From DATFNI01 sp963712305 (GTDB lineage Bacteria > Bacteroidota > Rhodothermia > Balneolales > DATFMH01), in contig CAVQHI010000001.1 of the NCBI GenBank assembly GCA_963712305.1, positions 1,054,001-1,118,000 of the forward strand: a stretch of DNA of 64,000 bases, read 5' to 3'. Position numbers and translations under genes: made by a program. Below are positions 50,701 to 57,861 of the stretch, piece after piece (within the stretch, counting starts at the first letter, position 1; the number at the start of each line of letters is the position of its first letter). The notes below the pieces were generated by a model. It did no database searches. It saw only the letters and a list, made by a program, of their open reading frames with translations, and had not been told where the DNA came from.

Positions 50701-53700
50701 AAATCGACTTCTCCGTTCTTAATTCCGAACGGCTGTAATGCGATAGCGAAATCATCCGAAAACTGTGCCCTCAAGCTGTCCAGTTGCCACTGATCATAAT
50801 GCAATTCAGCCTTGGATGATCCGGTAGCATGAAGACCAAGCGTATCAATTTGAAGAGTACCTTTCAGCGAGGCCATAAGTCCGGGGTTCAGTGACAGAGT
50901 GCCTGGAAGCGGTTGTGTGTGAAAAGAAAGATTCTGGCTGTTGTCGATTCCTGCCTCGAGTGCAAAACCACTGTCGATAATCACACGGCCACTTTTTACA
51001 TCAAATGTTTTCCAGTCGAGAACCAGGTTATCAAAGGTCGAGCCAATTTGTTGGTTTCCAACCTTCAGCGTTTGCCGACCGTCGATATATAGTCCATCTT
51101 TGGTGATCTTCGCCCTGTTGATATGAAAGACCATAACCGGGTTATCCTTTGGGATGTTCCAATCGAACGGATGATTCATCTCGAAGTCGACTTTAGAAAA
51201 CTCTCCAGTCATCAGATCGATTGCTACCTGACCGGTCACAGATTGATTATCTCCTAAATCCAGAGTAGCAGTACTGCTCAATATCGCCTGTTGTTGACCA
51301 TCTTTCACATTGAAGTTTATATCGGCCTGATTAATAGCAGCGGTATACGGACCAATTGCTATCGGACAATCAGGTGCGACGTTTGAGATGTTACCCGTAA
51401 GTGTACCGTCCTGATGAAGTGCCAATGTCGCCTGACCCAGATCTGTCTGATGAGGTGGATCACAAGTGAATGGTTCACCCAGCAATAAACTTGCAGAGAG
51501 TTTTACATTACAGTCGACTTCCGGCTGATCCCCTAATGCGATACCAATGTTTCCACCAAGTTTGTGAAGAATTAAGGCATAATCTCCTCCCAGAGGGATT
51601 TTGCAGTTGTCCAGCACTGTGCCCTTCAAGGCTCCTGTCAGTTGCCCATCTTTGAAACCGGCATCGGACACGGTATAGTCTCCGGTTTTCAAGCAAGATG
51701 GAAATGTGTCAGGAAGATCATCGAATCCAAACGTGAAACTGAAATCCAGATTCCAATCATCATCCTTCCACTGGTCACGGTTAAAAAACGGGAAGTTTAC
51801 TTTAGGAAGATGCAGTGATACCGGCTTGATGTGGATACCATCGAAATGCAGCACCGGTATTCCAGCAAAATCGTCCGATGTGAGGTTAATATCAGGAAAC
51901 TGCATCCCTTTGTCAGACGAAAGCTTCAGTCCTTTCAGCTCTGGCAGCGACAACGGAGTCAAGCCGGTAATAGCCGGCCAGGCATCGAAACTGAATCCGA
52001 AATCCCATTTCGATTGTGATGATGAGGATGGATTGTAACCAAGATGATCAAGGTTGATCTTATCCAGTCCAAGTGACATCACACCGAGATTAAGAGTTGG
52101 ATTGGGGATTTTGCAGTCTGGTATCAATTTGCCGACCGAAACGCCTTTACTGTCTCCCAGGCGGATGGTTGTTAGTCCGCCGCAATAATCGCTGGTATTC
52201 TCTTTGAGTTTGAATCCAATCTGGCTTTGAATTGCCAGGTTGTAGTGTCCTTTTCCTCCCTTTAGCGGATAATGAATATCGCCCGTAAGATTGAGCATCT
52301 TGAACCTCAGCAGCTTCGATTGAGGAACAGGGTAAAAAACCTTTGAATCCCGGCAATCTATCGCGGCCATCACTGTATCCTCGCGAAATCCAAGCAACGG
52401 GATATCGCAAGTTAGTTCACCGCTAAACAGGCTCACCTGACCCGATGCCATCAAATCTGCTTCAGGAAACTGTACAGATAAAGTGTTGACCTCGAGTTTT
52501 ACCGGATCCTGACCGTAGGCGAAGATAGGCCCACCTTCATTTCCGGCTTCAATCTTGCCTGACAATCCCTGGGAGTTAATCTGTAATTTCCCCTTACTTT
52601 TATATGTTTTACCATCGGGACCAACAATATCAGCAGTGGCTGTCATCCCACTGCCCAGATCCCAGCTAAGCTTATTCAGATGGATCAGATTATTTGACGG
52701 GACAAGATCCTCAGGCAGTGAAAAATGGCCGGCTACGACCTGTCCACCTAGTACAACCGGCGGATTCATAGATCCTTTCTGAATCGAAAGATTTCTCACA
52801 TCCACTTTGACGATAACAGGCTCAGGTTCGGTTGTAAACCGGAGGAGAAGAGTTGCGGTCCCATTCAATATATAATTACTGGTCAGTTCCTTATAATTCA
52901 GATTTTTCAAATTTACCAAGTCAGCAAAACCGGGTATCAACGGAATATTTTTCAGATTTTTTAAAGATTGAGATAGCTGGTTTTCTGAATTATTCAGTCC
53001 GAAAATGAATGTCTGGATCTGGCTTTTCCCGCTATCTTTAAACGGAATCAATCCTTCCGGATCGGTGGCTGTTATTTGCCACGCATACTGATGACCTTCT
53101 TCCAGAGGCAGGTTATTGGGGGTGTAGCTGTAAGTAGTCTGATTGTTCAGTACGTGATCGGCCGTCGGTCGGTTGCTGTTGATCGCCTGAAGTGGAGTTT
53201 GCCCGTCAACGATTTCCACGATCTTCAGGTGATAATCGATTGGTAATCCCTGTCCTGTTACAACCGGTGTCCATGCAAATACGGGTATTTTCTGAGTAAC
53301 ATTCGATTCATTGGAAGGACTCACCAGAATAGGCGGCTGCGGCAGTCTCACAGTAAACACGGCAATCCCGGGGACTACACCTACAGCCCCCGTCTCTCCT
53401 TGTGGGATAGCTCTGATCTCCATGCGATAGGTTCCCTCCGGAATGTTGCCCCCCTGGACGACCTGTCTTTTAATTTTCTTATCAAGGTTATTTAGAACAT
53501 CTGAGATAGATTTAGGAAAGGATACATCATCAAAAAAGGAGGAAAACGTGTACATGCCCGGTGTATACTGGACCGGATCGGAAGTCATATCTATAAGATT
53601 ATCTCCATTTCGCGATAGCTTCATCTCAAAACGAAAACTTTTCGGTAACTGAGAAGCATTGGAATACATGAACTGAACCCGGTATAAACCTACCCGAAAT

Positions 53701-53882
53701 TTCTTTTCCAGCACTCCCAAATATGGCGATGAGATCTGAGATGGAATACCAATTATCTGAACCTGGCTTGTACCCTGTGCCTGCACGGAAGTTGTCGACA
53801 CTACACTCAAAAATCCCACAAACAGGACTAATCCTGTCAGGGTTTGTAATATTTTTTTTATCGTAATTCTCATTCTCCTCAT
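41790..53882 (-). CDS. Giant secreted protein, 4030 residues, with internal duplication
   Basis: I do not recognise this as a named family. A signal peptide ends near VSTTSVQAQ. Residues 36-290 hold a beta-domain and an Ig/FN3-like domain (PPILVSPSNES, GKSQIQTFIFG). This start resembles the N-terminus of some large Bacteroidota proteins labelled TANFOR, but the resemblance is from memory. Residues about 300-2700 are amphipathic beta-repeat segments rich in Asp, Asn and Gly, with one ~490-residue unit present twice (about 708-1200 and 1446-1928). Residues about 2870-3340 are long helices, partly coiled coil (ARKEAEDMQNKANEAGD). Residues 3345-4030 are four FN3-like modules marked by SDIASVEYAIGT-type motifs. 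No sorting domain or membrane anchor follows. GAGG lies before the ATG. Upstream barrel and downstream FN3 genes form the same operon. Confidence 0.85.
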   Translation of the reverse strand: MRRMRITIKKILQTLTGLVLFVGFLSVVSTTSVQAQGTSQVQIIGIPSQISSPYLGVLEKKFRVGLYRVQFMYSNASQLPKSFRFEMKLSRNGDNLIDMTSDPVQYTPGMYTFSSFFDDVSFPKSISDVLNNLDKKIKRQVVQGGNIPEGTYRMEIRAIPQGETGAVGVVPGIAVFTVRLPQPPILVSPSNESNVTQKIPVFAWTPVVTGQGLPIDYHLKIVEIVDGQTPLQAINSNRPTADHVLNNQTTYSYTPNNLPLEEGHQYAWQITATDPEGLIPFKDSGKSQIQTFIFGLNNSENQLSQSLKNLKNIPLIPGFADLVNLKNLNYKELTSNYILNGTATLLLRFTTEPEPVIVKVDVRNLSIQKGSMNPPVVLGGQVVAGHFSLPEDLVPSNNLIHLNKLSWDLGSGMTATADIVGPDGKTYKSKGKLQINSQGLSGKIEAGNEGGPIFAYGQDPVKLEVNTLSVQFPEADLMASGQVSLFSGELTCDIPLLGFREDTVMAAIDCRDSKVFYPVPQSKLLRFKMLNLTGDIHYPLKGGKGHYNLAIQSQIGFKLKENTSDYCGGLTTIRLGDSKGVSVGKLIPDCKIPNPTLNLGVMSLGLDKINLDHLGYNPSSSSQSKWDFGFSFDAWPAITGLTPLSLPELKGLKLSSDKGMQFPDINLTSDDFAGIPVLHFDGIHIKPVSLHLPKVNFPFFNRDQWKDDDWNLDFSFTFGFDDLPDTFPSCLKTGDYTVSDAGFKDGQLTGALKGTVLDNCKIPLGGDYALILHKLGGNIGIALGDQPEVDCNVKLSASLLLGEPFTCDPPHQTDLGQATLALHQDGTLTGNISNVAPDCPIAIGPYTAAINQADINFNVKDGQQQAILSSTATLDLGDNQSVTGQVAIDLMTGEFSKVDFEMNHPFDWNIPKDNPVMVFHINRAKITKDGLYIDGRQTLKVGNQQIGSTFDNLVLDWKTFDVKSGRVIIDSGFALEAGIDNSQNLSFHTQPLPGTLSLNPGLMASLKGTLQIDTLGLHATGSSKAELHYDQWQLDSLRAQFSDDFAIALQPFGIKNGEVDLDWKGQRVGYATTNGFFPDPAFFGNQFLPERIPLPLESIAYLQIKRNDTLLVQTQRQPDGTLRITKKPGASLPLVFPALQGNLAQAPQLDVNLNNVDINPSTGDVMSGTISVDVPEDNAAFDLNRLGVPAKVYQVLFSDPGNNGGSPELQLKSEIALLDHSLGDNGHITIAAGLNGHLHSQVDLSDMNAELPLEDQSRVALNVNSISGDLDIPATDPANSQFSFDMNADFHVNALNGEAAASASLGLHWTQDQMTVTQFNSQANATLPKLEMGNFKVAVDKIDQLNLNWSKQQGLSYLADINVHFTLAPDEGDPITVPLRNVQIKSGIGIIIPQQEINDSSTPPLNLTGFDVGAFHLKPLAFRTRKDTLHWFSFSPGDLVGLIPHLDFKLTFPGFAQTSPGLAHASATLSDIGFNNGILEGQLDPYTFENGINLPLSSHTGLILQQIAGNLGRAPDGTQDYDIELSGKLQEPDFFVSPNQNCPEKTFAVRLNKLGGLTGTVDNFTPCGQLVMGPLSLSFGSSQLQFGFSGNQQTLIMQGSATATVKTQNTTPVTASGNLMLDVLNGQVLSGNINIPGPFIWYYPSTDSLLKFTVQQAAITNNGFVLTGGGTLNADGATVQANFNNLALNLSDGTISSGNIQFQDSFGMEVGFNPLKWTVVDPNSPISVDPGVRFVMPQQVTIDKDGMLVNGQSTVAMRFGGENGDDYQVQFHNMRMSLAPVQVTSGRADINKVEQNGQTERVAYYDQQGFHMDNIVAAVPLPDTLGLPTRDVAYLVLRDGPNQPLNVQSQSIQGGMRLSTKANKSVKLVLAGLDNANPPVIDVTFQDVDVNSSFQIMGGQIQADLTQNPIDLKPLMQVPLSITALKYAKKSSEPFKLTASLKILLPQSLNDVPVAINEVTLGPDGFEKATIEAGEYSHSLPAQVPQHPLVSHSFLPDSGFVMSVDGAQVKMGNQKEINLSGEFYSKMLVDTVTQKMRRLHFSAGYDITNDKWNFASNAQQLGDEYGVGDHWLRMKVDGLTIAVSPQELAMVIDGRLQAPELLGDEFELSIQNLRIGTGGVSVNQIDTHALTPQDVDILNGFAHMRLDSLDLNYQQNVLTLTMGGNLHALDRDFSFKNLSIGSNGDVSIQNAGLEFLNQPQPILGNYASLTSLKLLMQNSSLKLQAQGEVTLPAPISDSSNFTVAVDKDGNVTTQGPEFDLSQHPSYDLGDFATITLTDAGINMDLQDMSQTSFYTSADLTVKNPSSGNSTIHIGSVSGQHGFEYQDGHTTWHVEPNSNLDFNRQFFDIGVSNISIPDASNFGLKFDGSASLNMSDIDGGFSFANMIIDETGVASIGDFTGGHLKTLGDKVQIEVGKFTYKESGTITVRKNNSGANDDPHDIDDAQEETINVSNYLDFGPGQNTNSALSITIGSISGSVQHIYFYQTTDDNGVHFAIQKASLTFGDHANINADMQFDSGDNGILLKVAGDGSFSIGQSTSEIAAFGEISTLNQKLKFGVFVKVKATVPVVPGVITMTGIGGGFFYNASSRDIQEVIDLTGYETVASQSSDQGMNYTPPWSGNQNYTFAVIVNVDMGIAGSTGAYAAEGSALAVITDTNVLIDAHAIVLKQDGKEGRMSMKGGFSLSIRLSDVNGGNQININADGFVAINAHEAITGKLEVSFKAVLKSDNSVTWAFKGNGDLSLLKLAEASTKIIVCQDGFYFDVGVHSGFDFKIITIKSGFDAQVFWVKSKDLFGAYAEIGIHASVVGGLAKLDATAKGAFIKEHRNYLLYAAASAHVQVAFVFNGTVGVWVSLRNGKFDGGTGRNKRYDELVDKARKEAEDMQNKANEAGDAVQDAINTPQLPELTQQELMAAGLQLLTKDNYQRQNIMQRWIDNEKDITPQKQGYFTQPAPGAFRQVKQIVTNFNNHYTSSGVFQLYQSVLENETEDLVQKATPVIKRLRNTKAKAIQWETEEQSFADQISSPIQNVNTDWSSGSAPSFSVNTDLANQNSDNLANYKQSIAQLDQQYRSVIDTVYTMISGIDQSLSGRATITTQGTSFMAGGELHVLPAITLYLGPTLNDVAKSYLDMEHEYNNFYSYRINRRWQLYYGAQSVGNQISGLHGSINSAIDDITNTMSNSNGQIKDDYKSTAIKVARMRRYFIHHLTRDNQQATSDSSQTADAMRQALANNNPGAFKNMFRTTAQELWYKTVKDGADSLKSNSRMMADSLIQYYNTIKNDLKQKHKRFTELEDTIYSIKANMTATLYGMMDVYANWRKSVMGDSAAAGIEEEMNQLDQQLAPPVVNNITMQYDQDDYRNDMKINWSSSHPTGDVVENSILVEPGTGTSIFSSNLVTAGSEDHLDYYAFKRTSSQKTGHYRVIVRARGPAGNTISRVASVDVPVDPGSPEPSVTNTQNVINHDNTAPSTPYVTFPYHKTQRFVGDLTKTTTGAQLSMSTSSNLPNGTNYNGSGGSGSNSNTGLQYVYMSHDRDRIEFDVTTIDMESDIASVEYAIGTYPGGQNVVQWTDAHGQRLSSGGNNGGMANVRYHITANDLRLSSDHPVYVSVRSTNSEGLRSREKHVQSGVMYDGTAPSAPDIQPVYIYQPVSGGYQVYGFGNRQATPVVQHRPQMEGPTYTYSSATPSYTLKWSPARDSESGIYNYQYVITNNPDTSAAFSDAMSLDSTKNQMVQLRGGKLNFKDSLYFFVRAQNNAGLYGKSDRFGPVVIHDPTSPYKPKVAAMIMPDVIRLYVTKPSVDLESDIKGREYAIGQTATGEPTIKTWPDSPTDELQPGLGGEFGIYVWQQAAKGDIQWPGNLPATELDVSNDQLSSGTYYVHYRTFNKQNMNSTAAVTGPVVIDKSIPAKPTVNLSSLSNKRARLTVSNIKDPQSGIRRVEYKVTTVGNESSGQWHDLVAITDLVPAGQSTSIEITFSYGVYPYMITLYRNLEVGIRITNGNGLTRVVWLSGAQSEKVQVNKPVYNYNINSSFGN

Positions 53883-53926
53883 TTCACTGCCTCTGATTTA
53901 GGCTCCATATTTTTGGGGAAATTCAT

Positions 53927-55681
53927 CTAAAATCGATGCCGGTATTGAAATCTTCCCTGAAGTTCTTTGAAATTCTGACCTCGCCCCTGCAGTGCTTCAT
54001 TATCCAGGAAACGGACAGATAAATTGAATGTATCTTTGCTCGTCAGCCGGTATGAAGCCGAGCCGTTACCCATGATTTGTGCCATCTTCATATTTCCGGC
54101 AGTCACGTTCACACTGGGTGTAGTCTTGTTTGTGTTATATCCCCCATTCAATGAAAGTGTCAGTTTGTTCTGAAGCATGGAATAACTCAGGCCAGTGTTA
54201 AAACCAATGTTATTGATATCCACTGAACTGGAGTGGTTTTTCATGTAGTTGACCGACGCATTGACTCCCATCCCGCTCGGCAGCGATACGCTATATGACA
54301 TCATCCCGTTAATTGTGCTGGACCCAAAGTTCGAAGGAACATTAGCATTTGGCTGAGAAGACTGGTCAAGACTGGTTTTAAGGTTCAGATACGACAGACT
54401 CAGCGAGATCGTATGCATTAATGCTCCTGCCTGCATAGACAGGGTCGGCTGCACCATTATGTTATTGGAAACCTGTGTTTGCCCCAGGCCTGCCGTCAAA
54501 GAATCGGCAACCCCGGCCGTAGGATTTATCTTATGAATAAAAAGGTTGTAAGAGGTATTGACCGTGAAAAAATTGGAAAACTGGGTTTGAAGATTGCTAC
54601 CAAGCTGAGTCGTTTTTTGGGTGGTCAGACGGGTTCCGTTGAGATTATCCCGGCCAATAGAAAGGTTGTTGGACATCACGACACGGCCACCGGCGAGTTT
54701 AAATTTAGGGGCGATACTAACCGTCTGCTGATCATCCCGTATCTGACTGACTCCAAGTGATGTAAAACCGGGTTGAATACGTTCCAGTCCCAGGCTGAGG
54801 GCAAATACATCTAGATCAAGAGCGGCCTTGGCATTTCCCGCATAATTCACTCTCGACCCTGTTCGCGGTTTGAATAATTTTGATATAAATGGGGGAACCC
54901 CCGCACTTGATAGATCCAGCATTTTAGCATTTAAATCACGAGTATAAACCGAAACCGTAACCTGACTACTTATATTGAAAGCACCTTTAAACATGGATAT
55001 TCCAAAATCCGGAGTCAGTTGAAGGTTCTCTTGCGGTGTATCCACTGCCGTTGTATCCAACGAATTCTTATCATCAATGGCATAGAGAGCATTGATGTAA
55101 AAATGACTCTTCTCCTCATCTCCAAAACCGATTTTCCCAGCCATCATCCACTGACGATAGGCAATTTGTCCTAAGCCAACATTTGGTCCCGGCCTGACGG
55201 CACGCTGTGATCGCCCGCCGGTAAGTTCCAGATGAAAAGTACCCGGTGTGAGCTTAAGATAACCGCCCCGTATGGTTGCTCCGCTCAGACTGTATTTCCC
55301 CATCTGTGGACTTACGTCACCGACCTCAAGATGAAGCCAGTGCCAGTTTCCGTTAAAACCAAACCGATTCATGCTTTGCCGGAACCGGGAATTGTCAGAT
55401 GAGTAGAGAAGATTCAGACCTGAATGAATCCCAAACAGTGAAAAGGAAACATTAGCATTTGCACGGGCAAGGAGCCCCGGCTGACGGCCATTAATTCCGT
55501 AGGCCTGGTACGCTTGTGTTGTAAACCCAACCGATCCGCCCGCCGTAAAAGGCTGAATATTCGTATCCCCTATACTGCCTGTGCTGATTTGAGCATCTGC
55601 CGTGTTTACAACAAAAAAGCATACCCCGAACATCAGCATTGCCAATGCTACAAGGTTAATCCTTATTTTTATTCGAATCAT
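53927..55681 (-). CDS. Outer-membrane beta-barrel protein
   Basis: The 584-residue protein has a signal peptide (LVALAMLMFGVCFFVVNTADAQ). Then come alternating beta-strand patterns (LSLNGGYNTNKTTPSVNVTAG, MMSYSVSLPSGMGVNASVNY) and a C-terminal aromatic residue (RFQYRHRF) typical of outer-membrane barrels recognised by BAM. No plug or TonB box was seen. The ATG at 55681 is chosen because GGTGAGG lies before it. It is 44 bp upstream of the giant-protein gene on the same strand, so it may be the outer-membrane anchor or exit for it. This role is inferred from order only. Confidence 0.8.
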   Translation of the reverse strand: MIRIKIRINLVALAMLMFGVCFFVVNTADAQISTGSIGDTNIQPFTAGGSVGFTTQAYQAYGINGRQPGLLARANANVSFSLFGIHSGLNLLYSSDNSRFRQSMNRFGFNGNWHWLHLEVGDVSPQMGKYSLSGATIRGGYLKLTPGTFHLELTGGRSQRAVRPGPNVGLGQIAYRQWMMAGKIGFGDEEKSHFYINALYAIDDKNSLDTTAVDTPQENLQLTPDFGISMFKGAFNISSQVTVSVYTRDLNAKMLDLSSAGVPPFISKLFKPRTGSRVNYAGNAKAALDLDVFALSLGLERIQPGFTSLGVSQIRDDQQTVSIAPKFKLAGGRVVMSNNLSIGRDNLNGTRLTTQKTTQLGSNLQTQFSNFFTVNTSYNLFIHKINPTAGVADSLTAGLGQTQVSNNIMVQPTLSMQAGALMHTISLSLSYLNLKTSLDQSSQPNANVPSNFGSSTINGMMSYSVSLPSGMGVNASVNYMKNHSSSVDINNIGFNTGLSYSMLQNKLTLSLNGGYNTNKTTPSVNVTAGNMKMAQIMGNGSASYRLTSKDTFNLSVRFLDNEALQGRGQNFKELQGRFQYRHRF

Positions 55682-55800
55682 AAACCTCACCTTCTCACAC
55701 TCACGCCACAACCTCACAACAAATAACCCCAACCATTTTAATCCCACATAAACAGATCGTGTTCATTACCGGGGTTGTCATAAAAGTCCAGACTCTTCTA

Positions 55801-56349
55801 TTATTTAAGGCCCACCATGACCGCAGAGCTCGATATCTCTTTTCGTGAATCTCGATTTACCGGAATTACGGCCACTACATACAGCATCTTAAAACCACCA
55901 CTCTTTTGGAGGGCCAAATTTGGGACCCACCGATCGTCAGGAAACCAATGAGCATCAGGAAACCATTCATCACCCGGCAAGTAACTATCATCAGGAAGGT
56001 AGGTGCCGGATGGGAAATAGGTACCACTTGGGAAAAACGGGCTCTCACCGGAAATCTCGAATGAACGACTTTTGTAGCTTTTAACAATTTTACCCTTTTG
56101 AACAATTGATGTTACCAGTATGCATTTAACCGATTCTTGGATATCAGCCTTTACATATATGCTTCTTTCGACCAGTTGCTGGAGTTTGGAACCATCCATC
56201 TTTTGCCGGGGAAGCTGCATCTTAACAGCCATTTTTAGCTGACCGTACTGGGCATTTGCATTACATGTAAAAATCAGCAATAAAACGTTTAAAACCACTG
56301 CACAAATATTCCAGCACCGAATATTTTGTCCCTCTTTTTGAGCCTTCAT
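55801..56349 (-). CDS. Small secreted protein with six tandem hexapeptide repeats
   Basis: This 182-residue protein has a signal peptide (LNVLLLIFTCNANAQ) and a central beta-rich part. It then has six exact-length hexapeptides (residues about 106-141) of the form [FL]-P-[SDG]-[GDA]-x-[YW], from FPSGTY to FPDDRW. I do not know this repeat. The ATG at 56349, with AAGG before it, is preferred to the GTG two codons upstream. It is the first gene of the operon with the barrel and the giant protein (119 bp upstream of the barrel). It could be a surface or binding subunit of the assembly. Confidence 0.75.
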   Translation of the reverse strand: MKAQKEGQNIRCWNICAVVLNVLLLIFTCNANAQYGQLKMAVKMQLPRQKMDGSKLQQLVERSIYVKADIQESVKCILVTSIVQKGKIVKSYKSRSFEISGESPFFPSGTYFPSGTYLPDDSYLPGDEWFPDAHWFPDDRWVPNLALQKSGGFKMLYVVAVIPVNRDSRKEISSSAVMVGLK

Positions 56350-57108
56350 TTTCACCTTTTCCTTATGAATAATTCCAATTATGAACAGTCTATAAATTCA
56401 CGTTGATGACGTATTATTTTTCGAAAGCATTAAATAAGTATTCTCCATTTTTATCATTAAAATGATCCATACGTTTCATCTAAATTTTACTTTTAAAAAG
56501 GTATTAAACCCTAACACTTTTTATCTTTAAACACATAATATGCTATGATTTGTCGTGTAATCATGGTTCATACAGAAGTCAGAATAGTAAACCAGATCTA
56601 TCTTAATATCTGAGAAAACCGGGGTGAACCAATTGCGCAACACACTCCTCTATTACTGACTTCAACCAACCATTTTTATTTCTATTAGGCCACAACTAGA
56701 AATAAAGGTCAAAAATTAAACTTAAATATTCAGTGTGGATATATACCGTATTTTTAGATAAGAACTGTGCAAATGCACACTTTTATAATAGTCATGTAGG
56801 AAATAAATATGATACCAACTGATATTATATAATATTTACTAAATCTAATAGTATGATAATATTTTCATGACCTTTCTCATGACTTTATATTTAATATTCC
56901 TAATAGTTATATACATGCATATAAAGTATATTACGCTCAAGTGAAAAAAATTTTTTGGGGAAAATTTTAATTTGTTTGGGTGAAAATACCGAGACCTCAT
57001 TAGACAGCAATCTAAATTTTACGTGATTACGCTTATTGATTTCTTTGAGTCAAACAGACTATCCTCTTAAATACATTAGTGCAACTTTTTGGGGTTAGAA
57101 AAGGGGTT
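56350..57108. promoter_or_regulatory. AT-rich divergent control region upstream of the giant-protein operon
   Basis: About 760 bp without a convincing gene, much richer in A and T than the flanks. It must hold the promoter of the giant-protein operon (minus strand) and of the 85-residue gene (plus strand). Repeated short AT words (ATATAATATTTAC, TTTATATTTAATATTCC) are visible, but no clear operator or known promoter was found. Confidence 0.45.
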
Positions 57109-57366
57109 ATGAATACAAAACTAACATTGAAACCCGGTCAACGGGGAACAAAAAAGCTACTTAAGAAGTATGGCAACAGGCTCATTTGTGTGCGCTATCG
57201 CTACGATGAGGAAAAAAAGTTGCGATATAAAACTGTGGAGTTAATCGTCGATGTTTCGGAATGGGAGCCGAAAGAAGATGCGATTAAAGATGAATCCATT
57301 CATCCTGAAATAGAAGAATTCAGCATTCCAGAAAAAAAGAAAACGTTCGACGGTAATTCTAAATAA
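57109..57366 (+). CDS. Small conserved hypothetical protein (85 aa)
   Basis: AGGGG lies before the ATG. The protein reads MNTKLTLKPGQRGTKKLLKK and has YGNRLICVRYRYDEEKKLRYKTVELIV, ending in an acidic tail. I have the impression that close relatives occur across unrelated bacteria, but I cannot name a function. It is basic at its start and cytoplasmic. It stands in an AT-rich stretch between the giant-protein operon and the decarboxylase genes, which suggests it may have been acquired. Confidence 0.7.
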   Translation: MNTKLTLKPGQRGTKKLLKKYGNRLICVRYRYDEEKKLRYKTVELIVDVSEWEPKEDAIKDESIHPEIEEFSIPEKKKTFDGNSK

Positions 57367-57861
57367 TCCGGATTTGTGGTTATTTGTTTATAAAATTGTA
57401 AACATTTATAGCTATTTACGGATTATTTTCAGATCATATGTAAACTTATTGATTCGTTAATCTGTTTCCTGGGATTATTAGTCTAATTTCAAGATTACAG
57501 TAACGATACGTAATCTTGTCTATCGAGTATTAATTACTCAACAAACTATTTGCTCACCTATGTACAAAGCTTACCAGACAACAAAATAATGCACTTCATT
57601 CTGGAAGCGCTATTATAAACAAAAATAGTATATAGCTTAACAAAAGCTGTTTGGGGCATTCGGCTTACATTGTAGTCGAAAGCTAATATTAACATTTACC
57701 CAGTTTATGGGGACATTGGATTAGCGCAAAACTTATAAAAACGTATTGATCAAAAAATTTACGAGTCTCATTCGGTTATTTGTCATTTGAGCATTTCTTT
57801 AGCCCTATCCACGACAATTGGCCGATCACCTGATTTTTTCAATCTGTAACCATTGAAGCAT
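57367..57861. promoter_or_regulatory. AT-rich region upstream of the sodium-pump decarboxylase genes
   Basis: About 495 bp without a supported gene. It must include the promoter of the decarboxylase operon. No riboswitch, repeat or hairpin was clear to me. Confidence 0.4.

Noticed and set aside
56867..56944. 25-codon hydrophobic frame in the AT-rich region
   Set aside because: No ribosome binding site; Ile/Leu-rich content is expected from AT-rich DNA.
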